Part shown: positions 1-6,120 of the stretch, piece after piece
Layout of the letters: each line of letters opens with the position of its first letter
Numbering within the stretch: the first letter of the stretch is position 1
The notes under the pieces: generated by a model
What the model was told of the DNA's origin: nothing
Database searches by the model: none
The model's input: the letters and a program-made list of their open reading frames with translations, nothing else
Assembly (NCBI GenBank): GCA_050742535.1
Contig: JBOGIQ010000322.1
Span: forward strand, 1-6,984
DNA: 6,984 nt
Source: Gp6-AA40 sp050742535
Lineage (GTDB): Bacteria; Acidobacteriota; Vicinamibacteria; Vicinamibacterales; UBA2999
Direction of reading: 5' to 3'
Translations under genes and position numbers: made by a program

Positions 1-172
1 GCCGCCGAAACCGCGGATCGCCATTGCGCGCACGCCAGAAGGTGAGGGCGCTCACCGCGATGATGACCGCCGCGACCGCGCCGCGCATGTCGCCGAGGTA
101 CAGCAGCATGCCGGATGCGACGAGTGCGGCGAGCCCACACGCGAGGAAGGCTGGCTTGCCATAGACGCTCAT
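1..172 (-). CDS. Small membrane protein, 5' part only (runs off left edge)
   Basis: Reading leftward from an ATG at 172-170 gives 57 codons with no stop before the window edge, so only the N-terminus is present. The protein begins MSVYGKPAFLACGLAALV and shows two hydrophobic stretches, about residues 7-26 and 31-47, joined by a short turn containing GDMRG. A basic segment follows (WRARNGDPRFRR). This suggests an inner-membrane protein with two helices whose next part is cytoplasmic. No family is recognised. Upstream, AGGA lies about 12 bases before the ATG, a weak ribosome binding site. The gene is divergent from the fibronectin gene at 357. Uninterrupted reading, amphipathic organisation and good codon use support coding; the function is unknown. 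Confidence 0.55.
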   Translation of the reverse strand, partial: MSVYGKPAFLACGLAALVASGMLLYLGDMRGAVAAVIIAVSALTFWRARNGDPRFRR

Positions 173-224
173 GACGGATGGTTATCCTAACTGCCTCATC
201 TGTCCGCAGCATCGCCAGACGTAT

Positions 225-247
225 GCGCTTACGCGCACGGTAAGCGC
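225..247. repeat. Perfect 8-bp inverted repeat in the divergent intergenic region
   Basis: GCGCTTAC (225-232) and GTAAGCGC (240-247) are exact reverse complements separated by 7 bases (GCGCACG). The dyad lies in the 184-bp gap between the leftward gene starting at 172 and the rightward gene starting at 357. There is no T-run on either side, so it is not an intrinsic terminator. It could be an operator for a dimeric regulator or an RNA hairpin in a leader. The rest of the gap (173-356) shows only a weaker stem, CGAGA/TCTCG at 302-316. Confidence 0.45.
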
Positions 248-306
248 CGACGCGCGTTCCAGCTGATTTCCCGCTGCCTCTTGCTGCTTCGCACGTGGCT
301 GCGAGA

Positions 307-336
307 TTGCCTCTCGTGCGGCGCCGCGGGGATAAC
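307..336 (+). promoter_or_regulatory. Weak candidate promoter for the fibronectin-III gene
   Basis: TTGCCT (307-312) and GATAAC (331-336) each match the sigma-70 -35 and -10 consensus at four of six positions and are 18 bases apart. Transcription would begin near 343, only about 14 bases before the ATG at 357. That start would truncate or just precede the Shine-Dalgarno at 344-348. Matches of this quality occur by chance in GC-rich DNA, so this is tentative. Confidence 0.2.
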
Positions 337-343
337 GACCGAC

Positions 344-348
344 AGGAG
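344..348 (+). promoter_or_regulatory. Shine-Dalgarno site that sets the start at 357
   Basis: AGGAG at 344-348 lies 8 bases before the ATG at 357 but only 2 bases before the in-frame GTG at 351. Normal spacing favours the ATG, giving a protein that begins MRTPALQAACM with a typical signal peptide. Confidence 0.6.
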
Positions 349-356
349 ACGTGACG

Positions 357-907
357 ATGAGAACACCCGCGTTGCAAGCCGCGTGCATGATCCTGTTCGG
401 GGTTGTTGCTCTTGCGAGCCCGAATGCCGCACTTGCCCAATCGGCGGCGCCAGGCAATCTGCGCGTCACCGGAGTGACCGACTGGACGGTTGGCCTGAGG
501 TGGGATGCGCCCAAGGGCAAGGTCCCCTCCTCCTACGTGATCCAGTGCAGCAACGGCCGCACCATGACCGTCGCCGGATCGCAGACGATCGCCACGTTCT
601 CGAACGGCTTCGACTACAGCAGGACCTACTCGTTCCGTGTGTGGCACGCGACTCGGCGGGCAACTGGTCGGAGTTGAGCGATCCGTTCGCCGTGACGACG
701 CCGGCGGCCAACGCCAGCGACAGCCAGCCGCCCACGACGCCCCCCGGGTTCTGGGGCGACGGTATCGATGGCGCGACGGTCTACCCCTACCCGCAGCAGT
801 TCAACATGTATCTGACGCTCGGCGTCGTGAACACGATCGAGGTGTATGCCGTTGACGAAGCAGGGAACCGCTCCGCCCCCGCGACCATGACGATTGACCT
901 GAGATAA
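357..907 (+). pseudogene. Secreted fibronectin type III protein, frameshifted
   Basis: The N-terminal half (from ATG 357) has a Sec signal peptide, about residues 1-27 with ALA-Q as the likely cleavage site. A fibronectin type III strand pattern follows (GNLRVTGVTDWTVGLRWDAP, then YSFRVW). In this frame the sequence then becomes HATRRATGRS and stops at 677. The frame one step over continues the domain exactly (ARDSAGNWSELSDPFAVTT) and runs to TAA at 905-907. Restoring one G in the TGG-CA context at 642-646 gives FRVWARDSAGNWSE, the usual end of an FN3 domain. The repaired product would be about 183 residues. Its C-terminal part repeats the same ending (EVYAVDEAGNRSAP), suggesting a second, shortened FN3 module. 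FN3 domains mediate binding in extracellular proteins; the ligand is unknown. Either a genuine frameshift or a sequencing error in a G-run is possible. Confidence 0.7.
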
Positions 908-928
908 CGACTAGAATCGCAGCCGGAC

Positions 929-2080
929 ATGCACCGCCGCGGCTTCCTGGTCGAGAGCAGTCTGGCCGCCCTTTCGACGTTCGTCCTGCGCGGCGATTCC
1001 CTCGCGGCGCAAGCCACGGGCGTCAAGGATCCCGTCCTCGATTCCCTGGTCTCCTGGTGGGAGGCCGGCATCCCGAAGTGGCTTCAGGAAACCACAATGC
1101 CCGCGGTGTCGATCGCGCTCATACGCGATGGCCGGCTGGCGTGGCGGCGCGCGTTCGGTGTCAAGGACACGGGCACCAATGAGCCTGTGGACGTCGACTC
1201 CGTGTTCGCTGCGTGCTCCGACACCAAGCCGGTATTCGCCTATGGCGTCATGAAGCTGGCGGAGCGAGGCGTCATCAATCTCGATACGCCGCTCGTCAAG
1301 TACACGTCTCGACGCGTAACCGCCGATCCGCGAGTCGAGCTCATTACTGCGCGGCACGTGCTGACGCACACGACGGGATTTCCGAACTGGCGTCAGACGC
1401 CTGAACTCCCGATTCAGTTCACGCCGGGGTCTCAGTACCAGTATTCAGGCGAGGGCTTCAGCTATCTGCAATCGGTGGTCGTGGAGGTCACGGGCAAGTC
1501 GTTCGAACGGTTCATGCTCGACAACATCCTGGTGCCGCTGGGAATGACGTCCAGCAGCATCACGTGGGACATGAGCTCGGTCCGGCAGATCGCGAAGCCG
1601 CACGACGAGAAGGGCCAGCGCATCGCCGGAAAATACGTCACGCCACCGGCTGGCGCGGAAGCGGCGGAGGGCATTGCCCGCTACGGATCGGCGGCGATGC
1701 TGATGACGACGCCGGCCGACTACGCGAAGTTCCTCCTCGAGTTCCTGAACCCGAAACCCGCGGATACCTTTCGCCTCAACGCGGCCAGCCGCGCCGAGAT
1801 GCTGCGGCCGCAGGTCAAAACCGGTTTCGGCGCGGAAGGGCTGGCGTGGAATCTCGAAGAGCATGCCGGCGTTCCACGGACGTTTGCGCACTCCGGATCG
1901 GACGCCGGATACTACTGCTTCGCCGCGGCATCCACGGAACGGCGCTCCGGGTTGATGGTGATGCTGAACGGCGACGCGTACGCGCCGTTCCTGATGAAGA
2001 TGCTGGCCAATCCATCGGGGCCGCCCGCCGCGCCGCAGATGCTCTGGCCCGACTTCGCCAGACGGTTCTTTGCCGCGTAA
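929..2080 (+). CDS. Tat-exported serine hydrolase, beta-lactamase/PBP-like (class C fold)
   Basis: This 383-residue protein belongs to the serine beta-lactamase-like family (Pfam Beta-lactamase, PF00144), which includes class C beta-lactamases, DD-peptidases and EstB-type esterases. The N-terminus MHRRGFLVESSLAAL carries a twin-arginine signal, with cleavage likely near SLAA-Q (residues 27-28), so the enzyme should act in the periplasm or on the cell surface. Catalytic motifs are visible in order: S97-D-T-K100 (nucleophile and general base), Y172-S-G174 (the YxN-type motif) and H321-S-G323 (the KTG equivalent). The family landmark HVLTHTTGFPNW is at 143-154. HSG rather than KTG is typical of the esterase/peptidase members, so beta-lactam hydrolysis should not be assumed. 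The start has no clear Shine-Dalgarno but fits the Tat signal exactly. It lies 21 bp after the fibronectin gene, suggesting co-transcription. Its stop is 3 bp from the convergent M56 gene. Family is secure, substrate unknown. Confidence 0.9.
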   Translation: MHRRGFLVESSLAALSTFVLRGDSLAAQATGVKDPVLDSLVSWWEAGIPKWLQETTMPAVSIALIRDGRLAWRRAFGVKDTGTNEPVDVDSVFAACSDTKPVFAYGVMKLAERGVINLDTPLVKYTSRRVTADPRVELITARHVLTHTTGFPNWRQTPELPIQFTPGSQYQYSGEGFSYLQSVVVEVTGKSFERFMLDNILVPLGMTSSSITWDMSSVRQIAKPHDEKGQRIAGKYVTPPAGAEAAEGIARYGSAAMLMTTPADYAKFLLEFLNPKPADTFRLNAASRAEMLRPQVKTGFGAEGLAWNLEEHAGVPRTFAHSGSDAGYYCFAAASTERRSGLMVMLNGDAYAPFLMKMLANPSGPPAAPQMLWPDFARRFFAA

Positions 2081-2083
2081 GGT

Positions 2084-3838
2084 TCAGTTCTCATCCGCGC
2101 GCTGGATGTGGTCGACGACCAGTACCTCGATCGGTTCGCGCCGCGCCTCGAGTCGCAGTCCGGCCTGCTGCTCGAACGCCTCGAAGATGTTGACGTCGGG
2201 AGGCCGCCGGTCTGCCGGAATTTGCGCGAGCTGTTCCGGCGTGGCATCGTCGGGGCGCCATAAGACCTGGGCATCGTAGCGGCCCTCGAGCCCCGTGCGA
2301 TCGACGACGGGGCGATCCTGCAGGCGCCGCGCCACGCCGGCAGCGAATGCGGCCACGGGCATGTTGCGAATCCCCATGCCAAACGGCAGGAACTGAATCG
2401 CGTCGCAGCTGGCCTGTCCGGCCTTGATTGCTGCCGCGCACTCGCCGTCCTCGCCCTTCACCAGCTTGTGGCCGCCGCGGGCGACGACGATCACGTAGGC
2501 AGGCATGACGCGCGTTTCGAGGTGATATTTCAGGTGGAAGCGCTCGGCCAGCAGCGACCGCATCATCTCCCAGACCTCCGGGCTGTTCGCGGTCGGTGAT
2601 CCTTTGGCCTCGATGTCGTAGCGCACCGAGTCCATCCAGTCGGGGCCAAAGACCATCTTGTCCTGGATGCGGAAGGACGAGGCGACGATGTTGCGCAGTT
2701 GCAGGTTATAGATCGACTCGGTGCCGCGGTTCGGCGGGCCGAGGCGCCATCCGCTGTCACCGGAACGATGTTCCTTGATCGATGCGACGTCGAACCTGCG
2801 CGTCGCCGACGTCTGTAGACCGACGAAGCTGTTGCCCGACTGCGCCCACAGCGCCGTCGTCATCATGCCGAGCGCGAGCGGAGTCACGATCGCGGCGATG
2901 GCCGTCGTCGTCAGGGCCGCGCGCTGCCATCGGGTGAGACGCCAGCCGGTCTGCCGCGCGACGATTCCCTCGACACGACGGCGCAGGTCGGCGCCGCCGA
3001 CTCCGGCAACGGCGAAGAACCGTGATTCGACGTAGAAGCGGCAGGTCGAGAGGATCGCCTGCGCGTAGGTCTCGCTATTGACGCCCCGCCCGATGACCGC
3101 TTCATCACACGCGCGCTCGCGCTCCTCACGCAGCCGGCGGCCGAGCCACCAGACCAGCGGATGAAACCAGAAGATCGCCTCGACGATCGAGTGCGCGGCC
3201 GCCATGAGGTTGTCGCGCCGCCGTGCATGGCAGCTCTCGTGAACGAGGACGGCGGCGAGTTCGGCCGGCGCCAGATGGTCCGCAATGCCTGCCGGTATCA
3301 GCACCACCGGCTGCATCAGGCCGAAGAGCCCCGGCTCGCACCGGTCATCGCGCATCAACGGCGACGCAAGGACCGGCACGCCGTCGATCGTCGTCAGCGG
3401 GGCAGCGTCGTGAATGTATCGCCGCACCTGCCGCCATTGACGCGCCCACGAGAGCAGAACGAGCGCGCTGCCGGCGGCCCACGCCGCGAGCAGGAGAGGC
3501 AGCACGGGGATCGTGGCCGCGGTGGCGGCAGCAGCGCCCTGACCAGCGAGCGGGACTGCTATCGGTGCGCCCACGCTGTCTGCCTGATCGAGGACGACGC
3601 GTATCGGCTCAGGCATCGGGGCCAACGCAGGACCGAGCGATCCGATCGACGCTCCCAGCGCCGTCAGTGCGGCGAACGGCAGCATGAATTTGAGCGAGGC
3701 CGCCAGCAGGACTGCGTGCCGGACGCGCGCCTCACAGTCGCGCAGGAGGGTCGAGGCCGCCACCGCGACAAGCGCTGCGACGATCGTCGACTGCCAGAGG
3801 TGTGCAGCAACCTCGGAGAACAGCGCGGACACTGTCAT
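2084..3838 (-). CDS. BlaR1-like M56 membrane metallopeptidase with C-terminal TIGR03435 domain
   Basis: The 584-residue product starts at ATG 3838 and ends at TGA 2086-2084. The N-terminal half is an M56 (BlaR1/MecR1) peptidase: hydrophobic helices at about 10-30, 43-66 and 110-130, the zinc motif H200-E-S-C-H204, then FWFHPLVWWLGRRLREERERACDEAV (positions 223-248). A last helix is at about 308-330. The remainder, about 348-582, starts FDVASIKEHRSG and ends LEARREPIEVLVVDHIQ, matching the TIGR03435 'soil-associated' domain of Acidobacteria. In BlaR1 this outer position is held by a penicillin-binding sensor; here that domain is absent. By analogy the outer domain senses a signal and the zinc site triggers removal of the BlaI-type repressor, which is inference. 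A strong Shine-Dalgarno (AGGAAGGA, complement of 3848-3855) precedes the start, and ATGA at 3835-3838 overlaps the repressor stop, indicating translational coupling. Confidence 0.92.
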   Translation of the reverse strand: MTVSALFSEVAAHLWQSTIVAALVAVAASTLLRDCEARVRHAVLLAASLKFMLPFAALTALGASIGSLGPALAPMPEPIRVVLDQADSVGAPIAVPLAGQGAAAATAATIPVLPLLLAAWAAGSALVLLSWARQWRQVRRYIHDAAPLTTIDGVPVLASPLMRDDRCEPGLFGLMQPVVLIPAGIADHLAPAELAAVLVHESCHARRRDNLMAAAHSIVEAIFWFHPLVWWLGRRLREERERACDEAVIGRGVNSETYAQAILSTCRFYVESRFFAVAGVGGADLRRRVEGIVARQTGWRLTRWQRAALTTTAIAAIVTPLALGMMTTALWAQSGNSFVGLQTSATRRFDVASIKEHRSGDSGWRLGPPNRGTESIYNLQLRNIVASSFRIQDKMVFGPDWMDSVRYDIEAKGSPTANSPEVWEMMRSLLAERFHLKYHLETRVMPAYVIVVARGGHKLVKGEDGECAAAIKAGQASCDAIQFLPFGMGIRNMPVAAFAAGVARRLQDRPVVDRTGLEGRYDAQVLWRPDDATPEQLAQIPADRRPPDVNIFEAFEQQAGLRLEARREPIEVLVVDHIQRADEN

Positions 3839-4227
3839 TTGGATTCGTCCTTCCTGGAGCGGGCCGCCGCGCGCAGTGCCTCTTCGGCCTGCTCGATGTC
3901 GTCGGAGGTGAGACGGCCGCTCTCCACCAGGTGCGTCATCACGCGGTGCGTGCTGCCGCCGAAGAAGGCCCAGACGTCGTCCATCAGGCGGTGTTCCGCG
4001 GACGCGCGCGACACGGCGGCCTCGAAGATGTTGGCCTTGCCGATCCGTTTCACGCAGCGCAGGGCGTTCTTGGCCTCGAGGCGGTAGACGGTCGTCTGCA
4101 CCGTCGTGAAGGCGGGACGGCCCCGTTTCGGAAACGCGTCGTGGATCTCGCGGACCGAGGACGGCCCGTTCGTCCAGAGCGCTTCCATCACCTGCAATTC
4201 GAGCGGCGTGAATCGCGGTTGTTTCAT
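3835..4227 (-). CDS. BlaI/MecI/CopY-family transcriptional repressor
   Basis: The 130-residue protein (ATG at 4227) begins MKQPRFTPLELQVMEALW and is close to the usual size of BlaI (about 126). Residues 5-75 form the winged helix-turn-helix: GPSSVREIHDAFP, the recognition region AFTTVQTTVYRLEAK (39-53) and the wing around CVKRIGKANIFEA. The C-terminal part, about 76-120, matches the helical dimerisation and cleavage region (HRLMDDVWAFFGGS, then DDIEQAEEAL). A longer reading from TTG at 4251 adds eight basic residues, but family alignment and the promoter position favour 4227. The family represses its own operon by binding an inverted repeat, and one is present at 4250-4265. Loss of repression normally follows proteolysis triggered by the M56 partner encoded immediately downstream. 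No Shine-Dalgarno is seen before 4227, and the predicted leader is only about 12 bases. Confidence 0.93.
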   Translation of the reverse strand: MKQPRFTPLELQVMEALWTNGPSSVREIHDAFPKRGRPAFTTVQTTVYRLEAKNALRCVKRIGKANIFEAAVSRASAEHRLMDDVWAFFGGSTHRVMTHLVESGRLTSDDIEQAEEALRAAARSRKDESK

Positions 4228-4245
4228 ATAACGACGACGGAATCG

Positions 4246-4275
4246 ATTCAACTACAGACGTAGTTTAAAAGTCAA
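4246..4275 (-). promoter_or_regulatory. Promoter of the repressor-M56 operon
   Basis: On the minus strand TTGACT (4275-4270) matches the -35 consensus at five of six positions and TTGAAT (4251-4246) matches the -10 at four of six, with an 18-base spacer. Transcription should start near 4239, leaving about 12 untranslated bases before the ATG at 4227. The inverted repeat at 4250-4265 occupies the spacer, as expected for autorepression. Confidence 0.6.
4250..4265. promoter_or_regulatory. Putative BlaI-type operator (inverted repeat)
   Basis: AACTAC (4250-4255), AGAC, GTAGTT (4260-4265) is a perfect 6-bp dyad. Its core TACAGACGTA differs at one base from the TACAnnTGTA core of staphylococcal bla/mec operators. 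It lies between the -35 and -10 of the repressor operon, so bound repressor would block RNA polymerase. It is also about 118 bp upstream of the divergent gene at 4383, which it might or might not control. No second copy was found in the window. Confidence 0.7.
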
Positions 4276-4358
4276 GCGGCTGTATTCATCTTCGTGCTGA
4301 AGAGGCTGGATGTCCCAGCAACCATCACTGCGCGTGCGCGCGAGGACGTATTGCGCGG

Positions 4359-4364
4359 TATAAA
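4359..4364 (+). promoter_or_regulatory. Candidate -10 element for the gene at 4383
   Basis: TATAAA stands out in otherwise GC-rich sequence and lies 19 bases before the ATG at 4383. A start near 4371 would leave a leader of about 12 bases without a Shine-Dalgarno, like that predicted for the divergent repressor. No convincing -35 is present 16-18 bases upstream, so the call is tentative. Confidence 0.3.
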
Positions 4365-4382
4365 CTCCGGCTGACAAGTCCG

Positions 4383-5588
4383 ATGATGCGAAGCCGCGCG
4401 TATTGCGCCGCAGCGTGCCTGCTCGTATTTGTGGGTCATGCAGTGCCGGCGGCGGCACAGGTCGATCAGCAACGGGCACAGGAGTACTTCAACGAAGTCC
4501 AGGTGCTGTGCGAGCGCGATGGCGGCCGTCTCTGGGGCGTGTCGCTGTGCGCGCCGATGGTGATCGGCGACATGCGGACGCGGACCTTCGCTACCAGCCA
4601 GCCCGCACCAGAAGGCGCCCGCCCGCAGCTTGTCGGTCTGGTCAACGCACCGATCCAGTGGGGCGGTGTCACGTGGGGTGCGTACGCCTGGGATTTCGTG
4701 ATCGACGACACGCCCCGCGGCCGCAGGGAGCTGATGCTCCACGAACTGTTCCACGCGATCCAGCCGCAGCTCGGGCTGTTGGTGCCGGCACCGGCCAGTG
4801 AACATCTCGATTCCGTGGATGGCCGGTATTGGATGCGCCTCGAATGGCGCGCGCTCGCCCGCGCGCTGCGCGAATCGGGAGAACAGCGGGCTCTCGCGAT
4901 CGGCGCACAGGAGATCACCGAAGGACTGGCGGCGTACACCGCCACGGTGGTGGCCGCCGAATCTGCGGCGGATGCCCTCGCGAGCGCCGTCGACCAGCTG
5001 ACCAAAGCGGAGACACAGGAAAGCTTCGTTCGCACGTTTGCGTACGCCTCCGGTCCGGCGTATGGCCTGCTGCTCGATGCGTCGTCTGCCGGATGGACCC
5101 GGCGGGTGCGCGGGAGCGACGATCTCGCCGCGCTCGTGATGCGCACCGTCGCCGTTCAGACCGCCACCGACGTCACCAGGTCTGCTGCCCGATACGGCGG
5201 CGTCGAGCTCCGCGCTCTGGAACAGCGGCGCCGGCAACAGCGTGACGAACGTGTCGCGGAACTGCGCCTTCAGTTCGTCGACGGCCCGATGCTTCGTATC
5301 CCGGGCGCGGGCAGCGGCAGCTTCGATGCCCGGGGTGCGGTCGTGATTCCGGGCATCGGGACGGTGTACTTCGGCGCGTACCGCTTTTCCGGTGATTGGG
5401 GAGCGCTTGCGGCGGAACAGGGCGTTCTCGTCGAGAGTGATGGCGGCGCCCGTCGTGTGCCGGCGCCCGTACGCCGCGACGATACGACCGTCGCAGGCAA
5501 CGGGTGGACGTTCACCGCGAAGCCGGGATGGGTGATTCGCGAGGGCGCACGGCGCGGCGACTACGAAGTCATCCGCCAACAGCCGTGA
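4383..5588 (+). CDS. Secreted HExxH protein, putative zinc metallopeptidase-like
   Basis: This 401-residue protein has a Sec signal peptide (MMRSRAYCAAACLLVFVGHA, cleavage near PAAAQ at 22-26), so it is exported. The central region has H120-E-L-F-H124 within RRELMLHELFHAIQPQLGL, then LDSVDGRYWMRLEWRAL (142-158) and ITEGLAAYT (178-186). HExxH followed by an EGLAxYT segment is the gluzincin pattern, where the glutamate (E180) would be the third zinc ligand; E154 is an alternative. The C-terminal third, about 290-400, is glycine- and beta-rich and may be a separate domain. Two cysteines (C43, C56) could form a disulfide. It resembles uncharacterised acidobacterial/myxobacterial proteins with LLMHESFHRIQ-type motifs that I recall, but no named family is assigned. 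The ATG at 4383 and the next at 4386 are equally possible; neither has a Shine-Dalgarno. It is transcribed divergently from the repressor operon. Confidence 0.8.
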   Translation: MMRSRAYCAAACLLVFVGHAVPAAAQVDQQRAQEYFNEVQVLCERDGGRLWGVSLCAPMVIGDMRTRTFATSQPAPEGARPQLVGLVNAPIQWGGVTWGAYAWDFVIDDTPRGRRELMLHELFHAIQPQLGLLVPAPASEHLDSVDGRYWMRLEWRALARALRESGEQRALAIGAQEITEGLAAYTATVVAAESAADALASAVDQLTKAETQESFVRTFAYASGPAYGLLLDASSAGWTRRVRGSDDLAALVMRTVAVQTATDVTRSAARYGGVELRALEQRRRQQRDERVAELRLQFVDGPMLRIPGAGSGSFDARGAVVIPGIGTVYFGAYRFSGDWGALAAEQGVLVESDGGARRVPAPVRRDDTTVAGNGWTFTAKPGWVIREGARRGDYEVIRQQP

Positions 5589-5627
5589 ACCCGTTCCTCG
5601 TTCTGCGGTGGACATCTGCTCGTTGAA

Positions 5628-6116
5628 ATGCTCGACACCCCGGCCAGCCTGACGCTCGAATTTGGCAACCGCAGCGGCAGCTGGACTGCCCTCGCCCTCT
5701 TCGTTGTGATGTTCGGCCTGCTTGGCTGGAGCGTCACGGGAGCAATCCGGCAACGATCTCGCGCGACCAGCCGGACCGCGGCGCGTGCGATCGGGACGTT
5801 GCTGTTCGTCGGACCGCTTCTGCTGCTTTGGACGAGTTCACTTGGCGGGTTCTACGTCGCGGAGACCGACGGGCGGATTCTTCGACTGCACTCTCTGCTG
5901 CCTGGGATCCGAACGGAAATCCTGCTGAAGGAGATCGCGCTCATGCAGGCCAGGCCCTCGCATCGAGGCCGGTGGCGACTGCACCTCGTCTCCGCATCCG
6001 GAAGACGTTATGAGAGTGCGACGTGGCATCGGGACGCTGTCGAGCAGTCGACCGCGCGCCTCAAACGCGTTCACGCAGCTGGTCTTGTTCCCGGTCGTGA
6101 CCTCCTCGTACACTAA
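5628..6116 (+). CDS. Small two-helix membrane protein with PH-like C-terminal region
   Basis: The 162-residue product has two hydrophobic segments, about 20-40 (TALALFVVMFGLLGWSV) and 54-71 (AIGTLLFVGPLLLLWTS). A loop with five arginines lies between them. The soluble tail (74-150) reads as alternating strands and ends in a helix: FYVAETDGRILRLHSLLPG, EILLKEIALMQA, WRLHLVSASGRRYESATW, then DAVEQSTARLKRVHAAG. Two helices followed by this pattern resemble bacterial PH-like (bPH) membrane proteins, whose roles are mostly unknown; this is fold-level inference only. The positive-inside rule puts the loop in the cytoplasm. The gene begins 39 bp after the protease-like gene with no terminator between, so both may share a transcript. 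The ATG at 5628 has no clear Shine-Dalgarno. It is hypothetical, but its codon use and length support a real gene. Confidence 0.7.
   Translation: MLDTPASLTLEFGNRSGSWTALALFVVMFGLLGWSVTGAIRQRSRATSRTAARAIGTLLFVGPLLLLWTSSLGGFYVAETDGRILRLHSLLPGIRTEILLKEIALMQARPSHRGRWRLHLVSASGRRYESATWHRDAVEQSTARLKRVHAAGLVPGRDLLVH
6085..6114 (+). promoter_or_regulatory. Candidate promoter of the small-protein/nhaA operon
   Basis: TTGTTC (6085-6090), an 18-base spacer and TACACT (6109-6114) form a plausible sigma-70 promoter inside the end of the preceding gene. Transcription would begin near 6121, exactly where GGG leads into the first leader hairpin. The -35 matches at only three positions and the -10 at four, so the position relative to the leader is the main support. 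Confidence 0.35.
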
Positions 6117-6120
6117 GTCC

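Noticed and set aside
281..640. Upstream part of the plus frame ending at 907 as a separate gene
   Set aside because: It overlaps the signal peptide and FN3 frame, is Cys/Arg-rich, and only becomes protein-like after about 641, where the frameshift joins it.
929..2080. Calling the serine hydrolase a beta-lactamase resistance gene
   Set aside because: It has an HSG rather than a KTG motif, and the superfamily contains many esterases and peptidases; sequence alone does not support antibiotic hydrolysis.
3161..4087. 308-codon open frame on the plus strand
   Set aside because: It is antisense to the M56 and repressor genes, is rich in Arg, Gln and His, and shows no recognisable motif.
4228..4251. 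TTG start extending the repressor by eight residues
   Set aside because: It falls inside the predicted -10 and upstream of the likely transcription start, and the added MNRFRRRY is not part of the family; ATG 4227 is better.
4272..5753. 493-codon open frame on the minus strand
   Set aside because: It lies opposite the well-supported secreted protein gene at 4383-5588, has a low-complexity Arg/His/Ala-rich composition with no domain, and is a codon-bias shadow typical of GC-rich DNA.
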